From IMG/VR virus record IMGVR_UViG_3300005559_000021, positions 1 to 24,356 of that record: a DNA stretch of 24,356 nucleotides, one strand, 5' to 3'. How positions within the stretch are numbered: the first letter of the stretch is position 1; each line of letters begins with the position of its first letter. The notes beneath the pieces were generated by a model. That model was not told the DNA's origin. It was given only the letters and a program-made list of their open reading frames with translations, and ran no database searches. This document shows, piece after piece, positions 13,653-20,775 of the stretch. A program made the translations under genes and the position numbers. The DNA comes from a virus.

Positions 13653-14252
13653 ATGATCACTCAAATTCAGACAGGCATCCAAAGCAACGGCGACGGTCAA
13701 ATCATCCAGGCGCGCGGAGGCAAGCAAGGCGACATGCTCGTTTCCGAGCTTCACGCGCGTTACTACGAGACGACCTACCGCGGAAACATGTTCGGCATCA
13801 CGGGCGCGCTCACGACCACGACGGCGGCTGGCGCGGCCACGTTCACGGGCCTGATTGTCGGCAATCCCGCTGGCTCCGGCTACAACCTGGCAGTCGGCAA
13901 GGTCAGCGTGTTGCAAGGAGCGGCGCTCACGGCTGAAACGGACATCGGCATCATGTACGGGATCAACACAACCACCGTGAGCTTGGCGACAATTTTTAAC
14001 CGCATTGCTGGCGGACGCGCCTCCATCGCCGTTGCCAACGCCGGCCAGACCATCACCGCGATGACATCCTTCATCGTGTTTGCCGGTTCCGGTTCGGGCG
14101 CCATCACGGTGCCGGGCCTGATGCCAATCGTAGGATTGGATTTTGAAGGCAGCCTCATCATTCCGCCCGGTTACGCTTTCGCAAGCTACACCTCGCGCGT
14201 GACAACGACCGCGCTGATGTTCTGTTTCCACTGGGAGGAAGTTCCGATCTAA
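13653..14252 (+). CDS. Hypothetical structural protein, beta-rich
   Basis: 199 residues from ATG 13653 after an AT-rich six-base gap. MITQIQTGIQSNGDGQIIQA, ARYYETTYRGNMFGITGALT, then long Gly/Ala/Thr-rich beta stretches (TTAAGAATFTGLIVGNPAGS, YAFASYTSRVT) and an aromatic end FCFHWEEVPI. It resembles phage proteins encoded with fibre genes where the product is part of the virion. No signal peptide. No ribosome binding site. Confidence 0.65.
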   Translation: MITQIQTGIQSNGDGQIIQARGGKQGDMLVSELHARYYETTYRGNMFGITGALTTTTAAGAATFTGLIVGNPAGSGYNLAVGKVSVLQGAALTAETDIGIMYGINTTTVSLATIFNRIAGGRASIAVANAGQTITAMTSFIVFAGSGSGAITVPGLMPIVGLDFEGSLIIPPGYAFASYTSRVTTTALMFCFHWEEVPI

Positions 14253-14255
14253 GAC

Positions 14256-14277
14256 GGGGTTAGCTTATGCTGACCCT
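14256..14277 (+). promoter_or_regulatory. Hairpin enclosing the 14267 start codon
   Basis: Bases 14256-14264 pair with 14269-14277 (core GGTTAGC/GCTGACC with two G-T pairs) around the loop TTAT (14265-14268). The ATG at 14267 thus lies across loop and stem, with its G opening the 3' arm. No Shine-Dalgarno sequence. Same geometry as at 17509, 18967 and 22802. Confidence 0.45.
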
Positions 14278-15340
14278 ACTATTTTTCCAGGGTTACTCCG
14301 GGACTGGGGCCGCCACGGCTGCGAGCGCTACCGGTGCCGGCGCTGCAAACCTCGTTTTCAGCGGCTCAGGCGCGGGCACCGGGACCGTGGCCACATCTTC
14401 GGCTTCCTGTCTTCTTGTATTCTCCGGCACAGGCGCTGGGACGGCAGCCAAAGCCGCATCGAGCGCGAGTGGAAAACTTATCTTCGCCGGCACCGGCGCG
14501 GCGAGTGCGGCTCGCGCGACATCGTCAGCCAGCGTCCTTCTTGTTTTCTCCGGCAGTGAGTCGGCCACCGCGAAAGCAGCCGCAAGCGCATCTGTAGGGA
14601 AACTTGTCTTCTCGGGAACAGCCATCGACACCGCCGCGCGCGCTACCTCCGCAGCATCCGCCACACTCGCCTTTTCAGGGACGAGCGCGGTCACCGGAAG
14701 AGCGGTGACTTCCAGCGCCAGCGGGCTGTTGGTATTCACCGGAACCGCTGCCGATACTGCGATCAAAGGAACCTCAAGCGCATCTGGACTTGAAATTTTC
14801 ACCGGCACAGGCACCGCGACGGGTCAGGCGACGGGCAGCGCGAGCGGCGCGTTGAGATTCACGGGGAGCGGCGCGGGCACGGGGAGCGCCGGAACTTGCA
14901 GCGCCAGCGATACAAAAAACTTCAGCGGTCAGGCCGGCAACGTGGCGGGCAAGGGCAATGGCAGCGGACACGCCACCCGAACACTCAAACTCGGCGGACA
15001 ATTAGGACCACAACCCGGACAGCGACGCTCCACTCTTGACTGGCTGAAGCTCTGGCGAAACGCCGCGCCCGATCCTGGACCGACGAGAATTAGAATCGCT
15101 GGACGTGCGGAAGCGAGCGCGGCCTCGGCGGCGAGTTCAGGGTCCGGAAAGGTTGTGCCCAGCGTCACCGGAGCGGCTCGCACGGCAGGAGCCAAAGCAT
15201 CTGCCCTGGCGCAATCGCGCAATTTCCGACCGATTATCGGGATGAATCGCGTTCAGGCGAAACGAGCAAAGTTGAACAGTTGCGGTCGGATCAATTTCCC
15301 TGATGAAGAGGAAGTCGCGGCACTCCTGCTGCTGAACTGA
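14267..15340 (+). CDS. Repeat-rich fibre-like protein
   Basis: 357 residues from ATG 14267. After a short hydrophobic start (MLTLLFFQG) come about ten tandem repeats of 21 residues (residues 10-218, one of 20), consensus [FY][ST]G[ST]-x-A-x-T-x3-A-T-S-S-A-S-G-x-L-V. The regular small-residue pattern with one aromatic and one aliphatic position per turn suggests a stacked beta-solenoid or fibrous rod. A Gly/Asn-rich segment and a basic C-terminal part (QRRSTLDWLKLWRN) follow. Likely a fibre, whisker or other extended virion part. No receptor-binding domain or chaperone is recognisable. Confidence 0.65.
   Translation: MLTLLFFQGYSGTGAATAASATGAGAANLVFSGSGAGTGTVATSSASCLLVFSGTGAGTAAKAASSASGKLIFAGTGAASAARATSSASVLLVFSGSESATAKAAASASVGKLVFSGTAIDTAARATSAASATLAFSGTSAVTGRAVTSSASGLLVFTGTAADTAIKGTSSASGLEIFTGTGTATGQATGSASGALRFTGSGAGTGSAGTCSASDTKNFSGQAGNVAGKGNGSGHATRTLKLGGQLGPQPGQRRSTLDWLKLWRNAAPDPGPTRIRIAGRAEASAASAASSGSGKVVPSVTGAARTAGAKASALAQSRNFRPIIGMNRVQAKRAKLNSCGRINFPDEEEVAALLLLN
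14294..14920 (+). repeat. Ten tandem repeats of about 63 bp coding 21 residues
   Basis: Units begin at each [FY][ST]G motif. Eight units of 21 codons, one of 20 and one of 21 fill the stretch. Units diverge at the DNA level but keep the residue pattern, indicating old duplications held by selection on structure rather than recent expansion. Confidence 0.75.
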
Positions 15341-15342
15341 AG

Positions 15343-15348
15343 GTTGAC
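15343..15348 (+). promoter_or_regulatory. GTTGAC box before the 15365 start
   Basis: GTTGAC (15343-15348) followed by CCC lies 16 bases before ATG 15365, one base less than at the three other copies. No perfect start-codon hairpin is seen here; GACAGA (15360-15365) can pair with TCTGTC (15378-15383) around a twelve-base loop. No Shine-Dalgarno sequence. Confidence 0.4.
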
Positions 15349-15364
15349 CCCACGCGGATGACAG

Positions 15365-16579
15365 ATGAAACGATTTCTCTGTCTGATGTCCCTTTTGCTG
15401 TTCGCGGCCTCGGCCTTTTGCGCCTCGCCTTCGGTCCTCGTCACCGTCTCGGACTTCACACTCGACTACTCCGCTCCCAACCGCGTTGTGCGGCTCAACC
15501 CTACTGCGGCCACAGGCGGAACCGCGCGGCGCGGGCTGAGCGATTCAAGCGGGCAAGTGACTTTCGCGAGCGTCACGCCCGGCCTCTGGACTCTGACGAT
15601 TGAAAGCATCGGCGTGCCAGCCCTGAGTCTGCGCGTGCCCAGCAGTTCGGCGACTCTCTCCGCGAGCAATCTTGTAGTGTCAGCCTGGACGCCGCCGACA
15701 CCAGCTACCGCGAGCAGCGCAGCAAACAATCTCCGCGCGTGGTCGCTACTCGTCACTGATCCGCTCGCTTTGCCGGGGGATATTTCACTCGACGGGAAGA
15801 CCAACCGGATCGGCGACAACGGCACGGCGATCACCTACAACGGCACGGCGGCCGGTGGCGGCTCGGCAACGCCGTGGACAACAAATGAAGACGCGGCTGG
15901 TTTCGCGTTGACAAATCTTTCGCAAACGATCTGGAACGACGGCGCTGAAATCTGCAGGATTCAAGGCGGAGGCGGTGCCCGGCAATTTTTCGTGGAATCC
16001 GCAGATGGCGCGCTTGTCAATGATCCAAGCACGGCAAAATTGGCCCTAATAATCTCGGCCACATCGGCCAGTCTGTCGCTTCATCAATTTAATTCCGACG
16101 GCGTTTCTGCCGGTATTCAATTCTACACCTCCACGACAGGGACAAATCGCTTTCCGGCGTTTGAGTTGTTCGATGGTTCTAGTTATTTGGCCCTGCTCGA
16201 TCCAACCGGCCAGGACGGCGACGATAATTATATTTTTGACGCTACGGTTCCGGCATCCAGAATCCTTTCCGTAAGGACAAACGGCACGACCGTTTTCAGC
16301 GTGGCCGCAAGCGGTCTAGCAAGTTCCGTCGCCGGCTTCGCATCAACCGACACAACCGCCGCTGTGAACATCGCGGCAACCGGCTGGACGAACACGTTCG
16401 GGAAAAACGCAGTCGTGTATTACGACGGCATCTCGATCACCGCCAAAGTTTACAACAACGCCGGGATCGCGATCTACACCAACGCGACTGCCCTCGGAGG
16501 CGGCTCAATCCTCCTTCAGCCGAGCGGCAAAGTCATCTTGAGCGGCACAAGCGTCGTGGGCCGCGCAGCGCCGTTTTGA
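15365..16579 (+). CDS. Secreted or fibre-like protein with signal peptide
   Basis: 404 residues from ATG 15365. The N-terminus MKRFLCLMSLLLFAASAFCA is a textbook signal peptide (basic n-region, hydrophobic core, small residues near 18-20). Next comes a beta domain with TVSDFTLDYSAPNRVVRLNP and VTFASVTPGLWTLTIE, resembling the small carbohydrate-contacting domains at the start of phage fibres, then Asn/Gly/Thr-rich repeats typical of tail fibres (TNRIGDNGTAITYNGTAAGG; DDNYIFDATVPASRIL; GWTNTFGKNAVVYYDG). A signal peptide on a virion protein is unexpected; export to the cell surface is the alternative. Preceded by a GTTGAC box. Confidence 0.65.
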   Translation: MKRFLCLMSLLLFAASAFCASPSVLVTVSDFTLDYSAPNRVVRLNPTAATGGTARRGLSDSSGQVTFASVTPGLWTLTIESIGVPALSLRVPSSSATLSASNLVVSAWTPPTPATASSAANNLRAWSLLVTDPLALPGDISLDGKTNRIGDNGTAITYNGTAAGGGSATPWTTNEDAAGFALTNLSQTIWNDGAEICRIQGGGGARQFFVESADGALVNDPSTAKLALIISATSASLSLHQFNSDGVSAGIQFYTSTTGTNRFPAFELFDGSSYLALLDPTGQDGDDNYIFDATVPASRILSVRTNGTTVFSVAASGLASSVAGFASTDTTAAVNIAATGWTNTFGKNAVVYYDGISITAKVYNNAGIAIYTNATALGGGSILLQPSGKVILSGTSVVGRAAPF

Positions 16580-16583
16580 ACAA

Positions 16584-17411
16584 ATGAAATTTCCCCAAAT
16601 CCTCGCAACATTAACCGAAGAGCCGTTGCTCATCACGCCCAACGCCCATGCCGCGCTGCTCAAAATGTTCGAGGAACACGCGACCCTCAGTCGCGAGCAA
16701 TTCAAATCATTGCGCGAAGGAACGGACTTTTGCGGTGACTCAGTCGAGGTGCCCCAAGCCGAAGTCCGCGACGGCATCATGTACCTGCCCATCGGCGGGC
16801 CGATCGGCAAGGGCCTTGGCGGATTCGAGAAGGGTGCGGGCTGCGTCGATTGCGCGGACATCTGCGACGAACTCGACAAGATGGAAGAAGACCCGATGTG
16901 CCGCGCGGCCATCCTGGTCATTGATTCACCCGGCGGCATGGTTCAGGGGATCGCCAGCGTCGCCGACAAAATCCTTTCCTGCGACAAACCGATTTACGCT
17001 TTCACCGACGGCCAGATGTGCAGTGCGGCCTACTGGATCGCCTGCTCATCTGACGCGGTGTTCGCAACCGGCGACTCGGATGTTGGATCAATCGGCTCCT
17101 ATTGCTATCTGCTCGACCAGTCCAAGCGATACGCGGACGCGGGCGTTAAGCCGGTGCTGGTGACCAGCGGGAAATTCAAGGGCATGGGCGCTCCAGGAGT
17201 TCCGTTCACCAAGGACCAGATCGCTCTCCTGCAACAGCGGATCGACGACATCAGCGAAAAGTTTTACAGCCACGTCGAGGAGATGCGCGGGGCGGCCAAC
17301 GTCTCGCGCGAAGACATGCAAGGGCAGACCTTCGCGGGGGACAGGGCCGTGACTAACGGTTTGATCGACGACGTCGTGGATGATCTCGACGACGTGGCGG
17401 CGCTGCTCTAA
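16584..17411 (+). CDS. Head maturation protease, S49 family (lambda gpC-like)
   Basis: 275 residues from ATG 16584. S49/SppA-type serine peptidase: AILVIDSPGGMVQGIASVAD (residues 109-128) with the oxyanion 'SPGG' loop, MCSAAYWIA (145-153) with nucleophile Ser147, SDVGSIGSY (165-173), and TSGKFKGMG (194-202) supplying the general-base Lys (Lys197 or Lys199). In lambda-like phages this enzyme trims scaffold and portal during head assembly. It is followed directly by the scaffold and capsid genes, as expected. The fibre-like genes between portal and protease are unusual. Confidence 0.88.
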   Translation: MKFPQILATLTEEPLLITPNAHAALLKMFEEHATLSREQFKSLREGTDFCGDSVEVPQAEVRDGIMYLPIGGPIGKGLGGFEKGAGCVDCADICDELDKMEEDPMCRAAILVIDSPGGMVQGIASVADKILSCDKPIYAFTDGQMCSAAYWIACSSDAVFATGDSDVGSIGSYCYLLDQSKRYADAGVKPVLVTSGKFKGMGAPGVPFTKDQIALLQQRIDDISEKFYSHVEEMRGAANVSREDMQGQTFAGDRAVTNGLIDDVVDDLDDVAALL

Positions 17412-17467
17412 CGCGGTCGCATGTTTCGGCGTTGCTCGCTCCGCGTCGCCCATCTTCGCAAAACCAT
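17408..17467 (-). pseudogene. Relic of an HNH endonuclease C-terminus
   Basis: On the minus strand the 97-base gap after the protease reads LRRWATRSEQRRNMRPR and stops at TAG, complementary to 17408-17410, overlapping the protease stop. RWATRSEQ is the signature of the C-terminal part of HNH homing-type endonucleases ('CRWATr.EQ..N'). The plus-strand bases CCGCGTCGCCCAT (17441-17453) recur at 24311-24323 in the HNH tail at the right edge, encoding WATR there too. Upstream on the minus strand a stop interrupts the frame, so only about 18 codons remain. Chance cannot be excluded for so short a piece. Confidence 0.4.
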
Positions 17468-17474
17468 CTATCCA

Positions 17475-17519
17475 GTCAACCCCGCGTTGACCGCTGGCAA
17501 CTGCCAGAATGCAGTTGCC
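17475..17519 (+). promoter_or_regulatory. Start-site element: GTTGAC box and start-codon hairpin
   Basis: GTTGAC (17486-17491) lies 17 bases before ATG 17509 and also pairs with GTCAAC (17475-17480) just upstream. A perfect nine-base stem, GGCAACTGC (17496-17504) and GCAGTTGCC (17511-17519), encloses the loop CAGAAT; the G of ATG is the first base of the 3' arm. An alternative smaller stem is CTGGCA-AC-TGCCAG (17494-17507). No Shine-Dalgarno sequence. Confidence 0.55.
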
Positions 17520-17967
17520 TGACTTTATTGCCAAGATGCTCGACTTCTCCAAGAAGGCCGAGACCCACTTTGACGCCACAGCCCTCCTCGCCGCAGCCAA
17601 CGCCAAAATCGCCACCCTCGAAGCCGAGAATGCGACGCTCAAGGCCGCCAGCTCGGACTTTGACGCGAAGATCAGCGTGTTGACGACCGACGTGGCCACT
17701 GCGAAAGCGGCCACCGCAGCCAAGGAGACCGAACTAAAAAACGTCCAGGCGCAACTGGCCAAGGCCAACACCAAGGCCGAGGACATTATCACTGGTCAAG
17801 GCCTGCCCCCGAATCAACTCCCGGCAGCCGGCACGGCTGACGCCCAAGGCAAGCAGAAGGAAAACGCCTGGCAGAAATACCAGGAACTCTCCGTCAGCAA
17901 CCCTCGCGAAGCCGGTGCTTACTGGGCCGCGCACGCCGACGAGATTTTGAAGAGCCGCCCCGCGTAA
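17509..17967 (+). CDS. Probable scaffolding protein
   Basis: 152 residues from ATG 17509. Central region of about 80 residues is an Ala/Lys/Glu/Thr-rich coiled coil (ANAKIATLEAENATLKAASS; TAAKETELKNVQAQLAKANT), followed by a Pro/Gly-rich linker (GQGLPPNQLPAAGTAD) and a short C-terminal domain (NPREAGAYWAAHADEILKSR). Helical, charged scaffold proteins with a small C-terminal capsid-binding part are normally encoded between protease and major capsid gene, as here. Assignment is from composition and position; no specific family signature. Confidence 0.6.
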   Translation: MQLPDFIAKMLDFSKKAETHFDATALLAAANAKIATLEAENATLKAASSDFDAKISVLTTDVATAKAATAAKETELKNVQAQLAKANTKAEDIITGQGLPPNQLPAAGTADAQGKQKENAWQKYQELSVSNPREAGAYWAAHADEILKSRPA

Positions 17968-18001
17968 ACGATTTCAGCAACACAACCCACACCCCAATAC
18001 C

Positions 18002-18946
18002 ATGGCCAACACACTCGGCACATTAGCCACCGCGACAATCGTGCAGGAAGCACTCGCCCTCATTTTCACCAAACGCCCGGTCCTTAATTCCATCTCGATG
18101 GGATTCACCGACCGGAACGGCTCACCCATCGCCGCGTTCAATCAATCGGTCATCACGCGCACACTCGGCATCCCGACCGTGCAGAATTTCGGCGGAACAA
18201 TCTCAGCGCGCGGCGACGTGGACGTGAACGTAACACTCGACCAGTTTAAGGAAGTCGGTTACTCCTACACGCCGCAGGAATATAGCGGCACCAACCGCGA
18301 TCTTATACGCGAGGCCGCGGATCCGCTGGCAATCGCGCTAGCCAACCACATGGTTGACGCCATCGCCTCAATCTGGACCATCGGCAATTTCCCCACGCGC
18401 ACCGGCGCGGACGCGGTCGCCAACGGCAGCACGGTCACCAAGACAGTTTTGGGAGCCGGCTGGTCTTACCCGCATTTGACCGATGTGCGAAAGACCCTCA
18501 ATCAATCGGGCGTTCCCGACGCTGGCCGATTTTACGTGGGCAACTCGAACGTCTACGGCTCGCTCCTCACCGATCTGCGCATCGTGGGATTCCTGAACAA
18601 CCAGAGCAACGGCGACGCGATCAAAACGGGCAAATTGCCCGATGTGGCCGGCTTCGGACTGGCTGAATATCCCGGACTCCCCTCGACCGGCAATCTCTGC
18701 GCCTTCTCCGGCACGAAGGATTCGACCGTTTACGCGCACCGCGTTCCTCGCGATCCGCGCGAAGTGATTCCAGGCCTGCCGATTCCCGGCAACATGGGCT
18801 ATGTCACCGAGCCACGCACCGGCCTTACGGTGATGGTGCTTGAATACATCGACCTGGCCACGCTGAACATCGTCACGAAGCTCATCTGGATGTATGGCAA
18901 AGCGGTCGGCAACGCCAACAACGGACAGTTGATCGTCACGGCTTAA
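18002..18946 (+). CDS. Major capsid protein
   Basis: 314 residues from ATG 18002. The sequence MANTLGTLATATIVQEALAL, then ISARGDVDVNVTLDQFKEVG, YTPQEYSGTNRDLIREAADP and the C-terminal GNMGYVTEPRTGLTVMVLEY fits a HK97-fold coat protein of the P22-like or related branch: an N-terminal helix, an extended beta region (E-loop equivalent) and a late beta-strand-rich domain. Position after protease and scaffold supports this. The leader from 17968 is A/C-rich with no Shine-Dalgarno sequence although this should be the most expressed phage gene. A 12-base palindrome CGGCTTAAGCCG (18939-18950) includes the stop codon. Confidence 0.8.
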   Translation: MANTLGTLATATIVQEALALIFTKRPVLNSISMGFTDRNGSPIAAFNQSVITRTLGIPTVQNFGGTISARGDVDVNVTLDQFKEVGYSYTPQEYSGTNRDLIREAADPLAIALANHMVDAIASIWTIGNFPTRTGADAVANGSTVTKTVLGAGWSYPHLTDVRKTLNQSGVPDAGRFYVGNSNVYGSLLTDLRIVGFLNNQSNGDAIKTGKLPDVAGFGLAEYPGLPSTGNLCAFSGTKDSTVYAHRVPRDPREVIPGLPIPGNMGYVTEPRTGLTVMVLEYIDLATLNIVTKLIWMYGKAVGNANNGQLIVTA

Positions 18947-18957
18947 GCCGCTACGGT

Positions 18958-18975
18958 TGGGGCCCTATGGCCTCA
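18958..18975 (+). promoter_or_regulatory. Hairpin enclosing the 18967 start codon
   Basis: TGGGGCC (18958-18964) pairs with GGCCTCA (18969-18975), with one G-T pair, around the loop CTAT (18965-18968). ATG 18967-18969 spans loop and stem and its G opens the 3' arm. GGGG within the 5' arm might act weakly as ribosome binding site but would be paired. Confidence 0.45.
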
Positions 18976-19338
18976 ATTCAAGACCTTCACATCACCGCGG
19001 CCATCCTAGCGAATGGCGCGGTGAAAATACTTTACGCCGGCCTCGATGCCGCTAAAGCGCAGGAGTTTTACTCCCGCGCCGGAACCGATGTCCTTGAAGT
19101 CGGCGTAATATCCCACCCCCAGGCTGTGTTCCCGCGCCGTCCGAACGAGGAAGCCCGTCTCGCAAAAGAATCCGCCGAAGCAGCCGAAGCGCGGGCGCAG
19201 CGCGAGCGGGACAAGCTCGCTATTCTGGCCGAGGCGAAGGAAGCGCAGGCAAAAGCACTGGCCTCCGATGCCAAGGCGATGCGCGATGCGCTGGCGGCGC
19301 AATTGAGAAAATCGGATGTTGCTTCGGGCGGGACTTAG
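18967..19338 (+). CDS. Hypothetical protein with coiled-coil C-terminus
   Basis: 123 residues from ATG 18967. The N-terminal third is a small beta-alpha unit (ASIQDLHITAAILANGAVKI, EFYSRAGTDVLEVG); residues from about 60 are a long Ala/Glu/Lys/Arg helix (ARLAKESAEAAEARAQRERD; LAILAEAKEAQAKALASDAK) likely to form a coiled coil. No family is recognised. It ends in TAG. Located after the capsid gene where head-completion genes often lie. Confidence 0.6.
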   Translation: MASIQDLHITAAILANGAVKILYAGLDAAKAQEFYSRAGTDVLEVGVISHPQAVFPRRPNEEARLAKESAEAAEARAQRERDKLAILAEAKEAQAKALASDAKAMRDALAAQLRKSDVASGGT

Positions 19339-19355
19339 TCCGTAGTGTTCGGGCC

Positions 19356-19796
19356 ATGAAAAAATTCTTCCTATCGCTCTCCGCGTTCGTCCTCTGTTCG
19401 CTCCTGCCGGCCAAAGCCCAGACCTACGGCACGATTGCGGTAACAGCCTGCCCGGCCTCGGTCATCCTCAACACCTCCAGCAATTTCTCGGCTACGATTG
19501 ACACGCGCTACAACCGCAACGTCACCCTGGACATTTACGGCCGATGCCTGACGGCGACGAACACAACGTTTGTTCTGACGTGCGTTCGCTCACTCGATCT
19601 GGCGACTTTCGAGAGCAGTTCTCTTTCTCCGTACGTTTTCACGCTCACGATCCCGACCAACGGAACCACGTATCACCTGCTCACGAACATCGACGTTGGC
19701 GCGTGCGGCTATCTCATCCCGACGAATGCCGCAGCTGGCGCGAGCGGAACGGTGACAAATTGCGGCGTTACGGTCGCCTTGAAGCCGGGGAACTGA
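19356..19796 (+). CDS. Secreted protein with signal peptide, function unknown
   Basis: 146 residues from ATG 19356. MKKFFLSLSAFVLCSLLPAKAQTYG is a signal peptide with a likely cleavage after AKA (residue 21). The mature part is Thr/Asn-rich and beta-like with five Cys (ACPASV, GRCLTA, TCVRSL, ACGYLI, NCGVTV) that could form disulfides outside the cytoplasm. This supports a periplasmic or surface location rather than a place in the head. No family is recognised. Superinfection exclusion or surface change would fit but is speculation. Confidence 0.6.
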   Translation: MKKFFLSLSAFVLCSLLPAKAQTYGTIAVTACPASVILNTSSNFSATIDTRYNRNVTLDIYGRCLTATNTTFVLTCVRSLDLATFESSSLSPYVFTLTIPTNGTTYHLLTNIDVGACGYLIPTNAAAGASGTVTNCGVTVALKPGN

Positions 19797-19806
19797 AAAT
19801 TGCCCG

Positions 19807-19941
19807 GTGAAGCCCGCCTGGTATATCGTCATCCTGGCATGGTTCGCCCTGCTAATGTGCTGGATTTTTTTATTCCGCGCGTGGTTGGCGGTCTTTCGAG
19901 ACCGCAAAGACAAGCGCAAGAATGACTCTCTTGTGAAATGA
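19807..19941 (+). CDS. Small single-pass membrane protein
   Basis: 44 residues from GTG 19807 to TGA 19939-19941. One hydrophobic helix (about residues 5-28, with WYIVILAWFALLMCWIFLF) followed by a basic tail (RDRKDKRKNDSLVK), giving an N-out, C-in topology by the positive-inside rule. The gene follows the secreted protein by ten bases and may be co-expressed with it. The strand shows no other good gene here. Confidence 0.45.
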   Translation: MKPAWYIVILAWFALLMCWIFLFRAWLAVFRDRKDKRKNDSLVK

Positions 19942-20135
19942 AAATCCCGCCCGCTCCGGTGCTCCGTGGTTTGGTGAAGCGGATAACGCCGGGGCGAGGC
20001 GGGAGGCGATTTACCACCCACCCAATGGCGGGCAGCAACGCGAATGTGGGAATCCGAGTGGATGCGATGTTCACGGTAATGCTTCCGCGTGTCGACGCGG
20101 CGCGGTCGTGGTCGAGACCGAGAGTTCGACGATAG
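19938..20135 (+). CDS. Doubtful small ORF after the membrane protein
   Basis: 65 codons from ATG 19938, overlapping the previous stop by ATGA, to TAG 20133-20135. Basic composition (VLRGLVKRITPGRGGRRFTT; VDAARSWSRPRVRR) and no recognisable domain. An open frame also exists on the minus strand (19829-20149), so the coding strand is uncertain. Kept only because of the ATGA coupling. Confidence 0.3.
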   Translation: MKIPPAPVLRGLVKRITPGRGGRRFTTHPMAGSNANVGIRVDAMFTVMLPRVDAARSWSRPRVRR

Positions 20136-20174
20136 TCGCAGGCCAGCAAATTCTTTCGCTCGCGCCGAGTGCCC

Positions 20175-20263
20175 GCCCGCTAGATTTGCGGGTGTCCGGC
20201 GTAGAAAAATCCCGCCGTAGGGCCGAAAGGTCCCGTTGCCGGACTTTGTTCCTGGTCGCAGAG
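20175..20263 (+). ncRNA. Candidate structured RNA before the terminator
   Basis: In a stretch without a convincing gene (20136-20324), successive helices can be drawn: CCCGC-N7-GCGGG (20176-20192); an outer stem GTCCGGC/GCCGGAC (20194-20200/20238-20244); and inside it GGGCC-GAAA-GGTCC (20220-20233 approximately) capped by a GNRA tetraloop. The strong terminator at 20264-20296 follows about 20 bases later. This could be a small phage RNA with its own terminator or only a structured 3' UTR. No known RNA family is recognised. Confidence 0.3.
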
Positions 20264-20296
20264 CCGGGCGCGTTTCGAGGGCGCGCCCGGTTTTTT
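20264..20296 (+). terminator. Rho-independent terminator
   Basis: Perfect nine-base GC-rich stem CCGGGCGCG (20264-20272) and CGCGCCCGG (20282-20290) with a nine-base loop, followed by six T (20291-20296). It would end late transcription from the head genes and isolates the accessory cassette that starts about 30 to 150 bases further on. Confidence 0.85.
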
Positions 20297-20324
20297 CATT
20301 TGCATTCCCGCGCGGTGAGGAGTA

Positions 20325-20441
20325 ATGGACGGGCATGGTTCTGGCGAATCAGAGATTCACCCTTCAACCGTGCCGTCGAACAGGCTTTTCGGCAGAAACC
20401 CTTCTGCCTTCTCTGAGCCTTGCCAGCGACGGCGCGATTGA
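20325..20441 (+). CDS. Possible 38-residue ORF at the head of the accessory cassette
   Basis: ATG 20325 to TGA 20439-20441, with GAGGAG directly upstream (spacing short). The product (MDGHGSGESEIHPSTVPSNR, then LFGRNPSAFSEPC and a basic end) is not low-complexity and reads like protein, but no family is recognised. Its 3' part contains the hairpin GGCAGAA-ACCC-TTCTGCC (20391-20408), and its stop overlaps the AGGAG that serves the next gene, suggesting coupled translation. Confidence 0.35.
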   Translation: MDGHGSGESEIHPSTVPSNRLFGRNPSAFSEPCQRRRD

Positions 20442-20451
20442 GGAGTGAAAT

Positions 20452-20775
20452 ATGAGCGCAACCAACGGGAGGTATAAAACCAAATGGATTGCCGCCGGCA
20501 AACGCGACGGTGTTTTTGAAGGAAGGCGCGATGCGGAGAAAAGTGGGCGAGAGTTTGGCGCTTACTGCCTAGCTCAAAAACTGAAGATCCTACTGGAAGA
20601 GATCGAGAGTAATCTGAACTGTTGGCACCTCAATAAAGAGAAGCTGACCTGGAAGGACGGAGAACAATCGGCTTGGACGATGCAAGAGCTTGCCGAGCGG
20701 TTTGCCAGGGCCGATACGATTATTCAAATCGCGCAGGACATTTGCGCTGCAAACATTCGGGAGGCGGGAATATGA
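20452..20775 (+). CDS. Hypothetical protein of the accessory cassette
   Basis: 107 residues from ATG 20452, preceded by AGGAG at six bases, a clear early-type ribosome binding site. Mostly helical: WIAAGKRDGVFEGRRDAEKS, FGAYCLAQKLKILLEEIESN, MQELAERFARADTIIQIAQD. No catalytic motif. Its stop overlaps the next ATG (20772-20775). The family is unknown to me; the style is that of the early region, not of the surrounding late genes. Confidence 0.65.
   Translation: MSATNGRYKTKWIAAGKRDGVFEGRRDAEKSGREFGAYCLAQKLKILLEEIESNLNCWHLNKEKLTWKDGEQSAWTMQELAERFARADTIIQIAQDICAANIREAGI

Noticed and set aside
17088-17792. Minus-strand frame of 234 codons across protease and scaffold
   Set aside because: Shadow of two recognised genes; only the 17408-17467 part in a different minus frame shows a real family signature.
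18939-18950. Palindrome CGGCTTAAGCCG at the capsid gene stop
   Set aside because: Stem has no loop room and no T tract, so it is not a terminator; may be chance in GC-rich sequence.
20108-20416. 102-codon plus-strand frame across the terminator
   Set aside because: It reads through a perfect terminator stem and its T tract and is composed of Arg/Ser-rich low-quality sequence.
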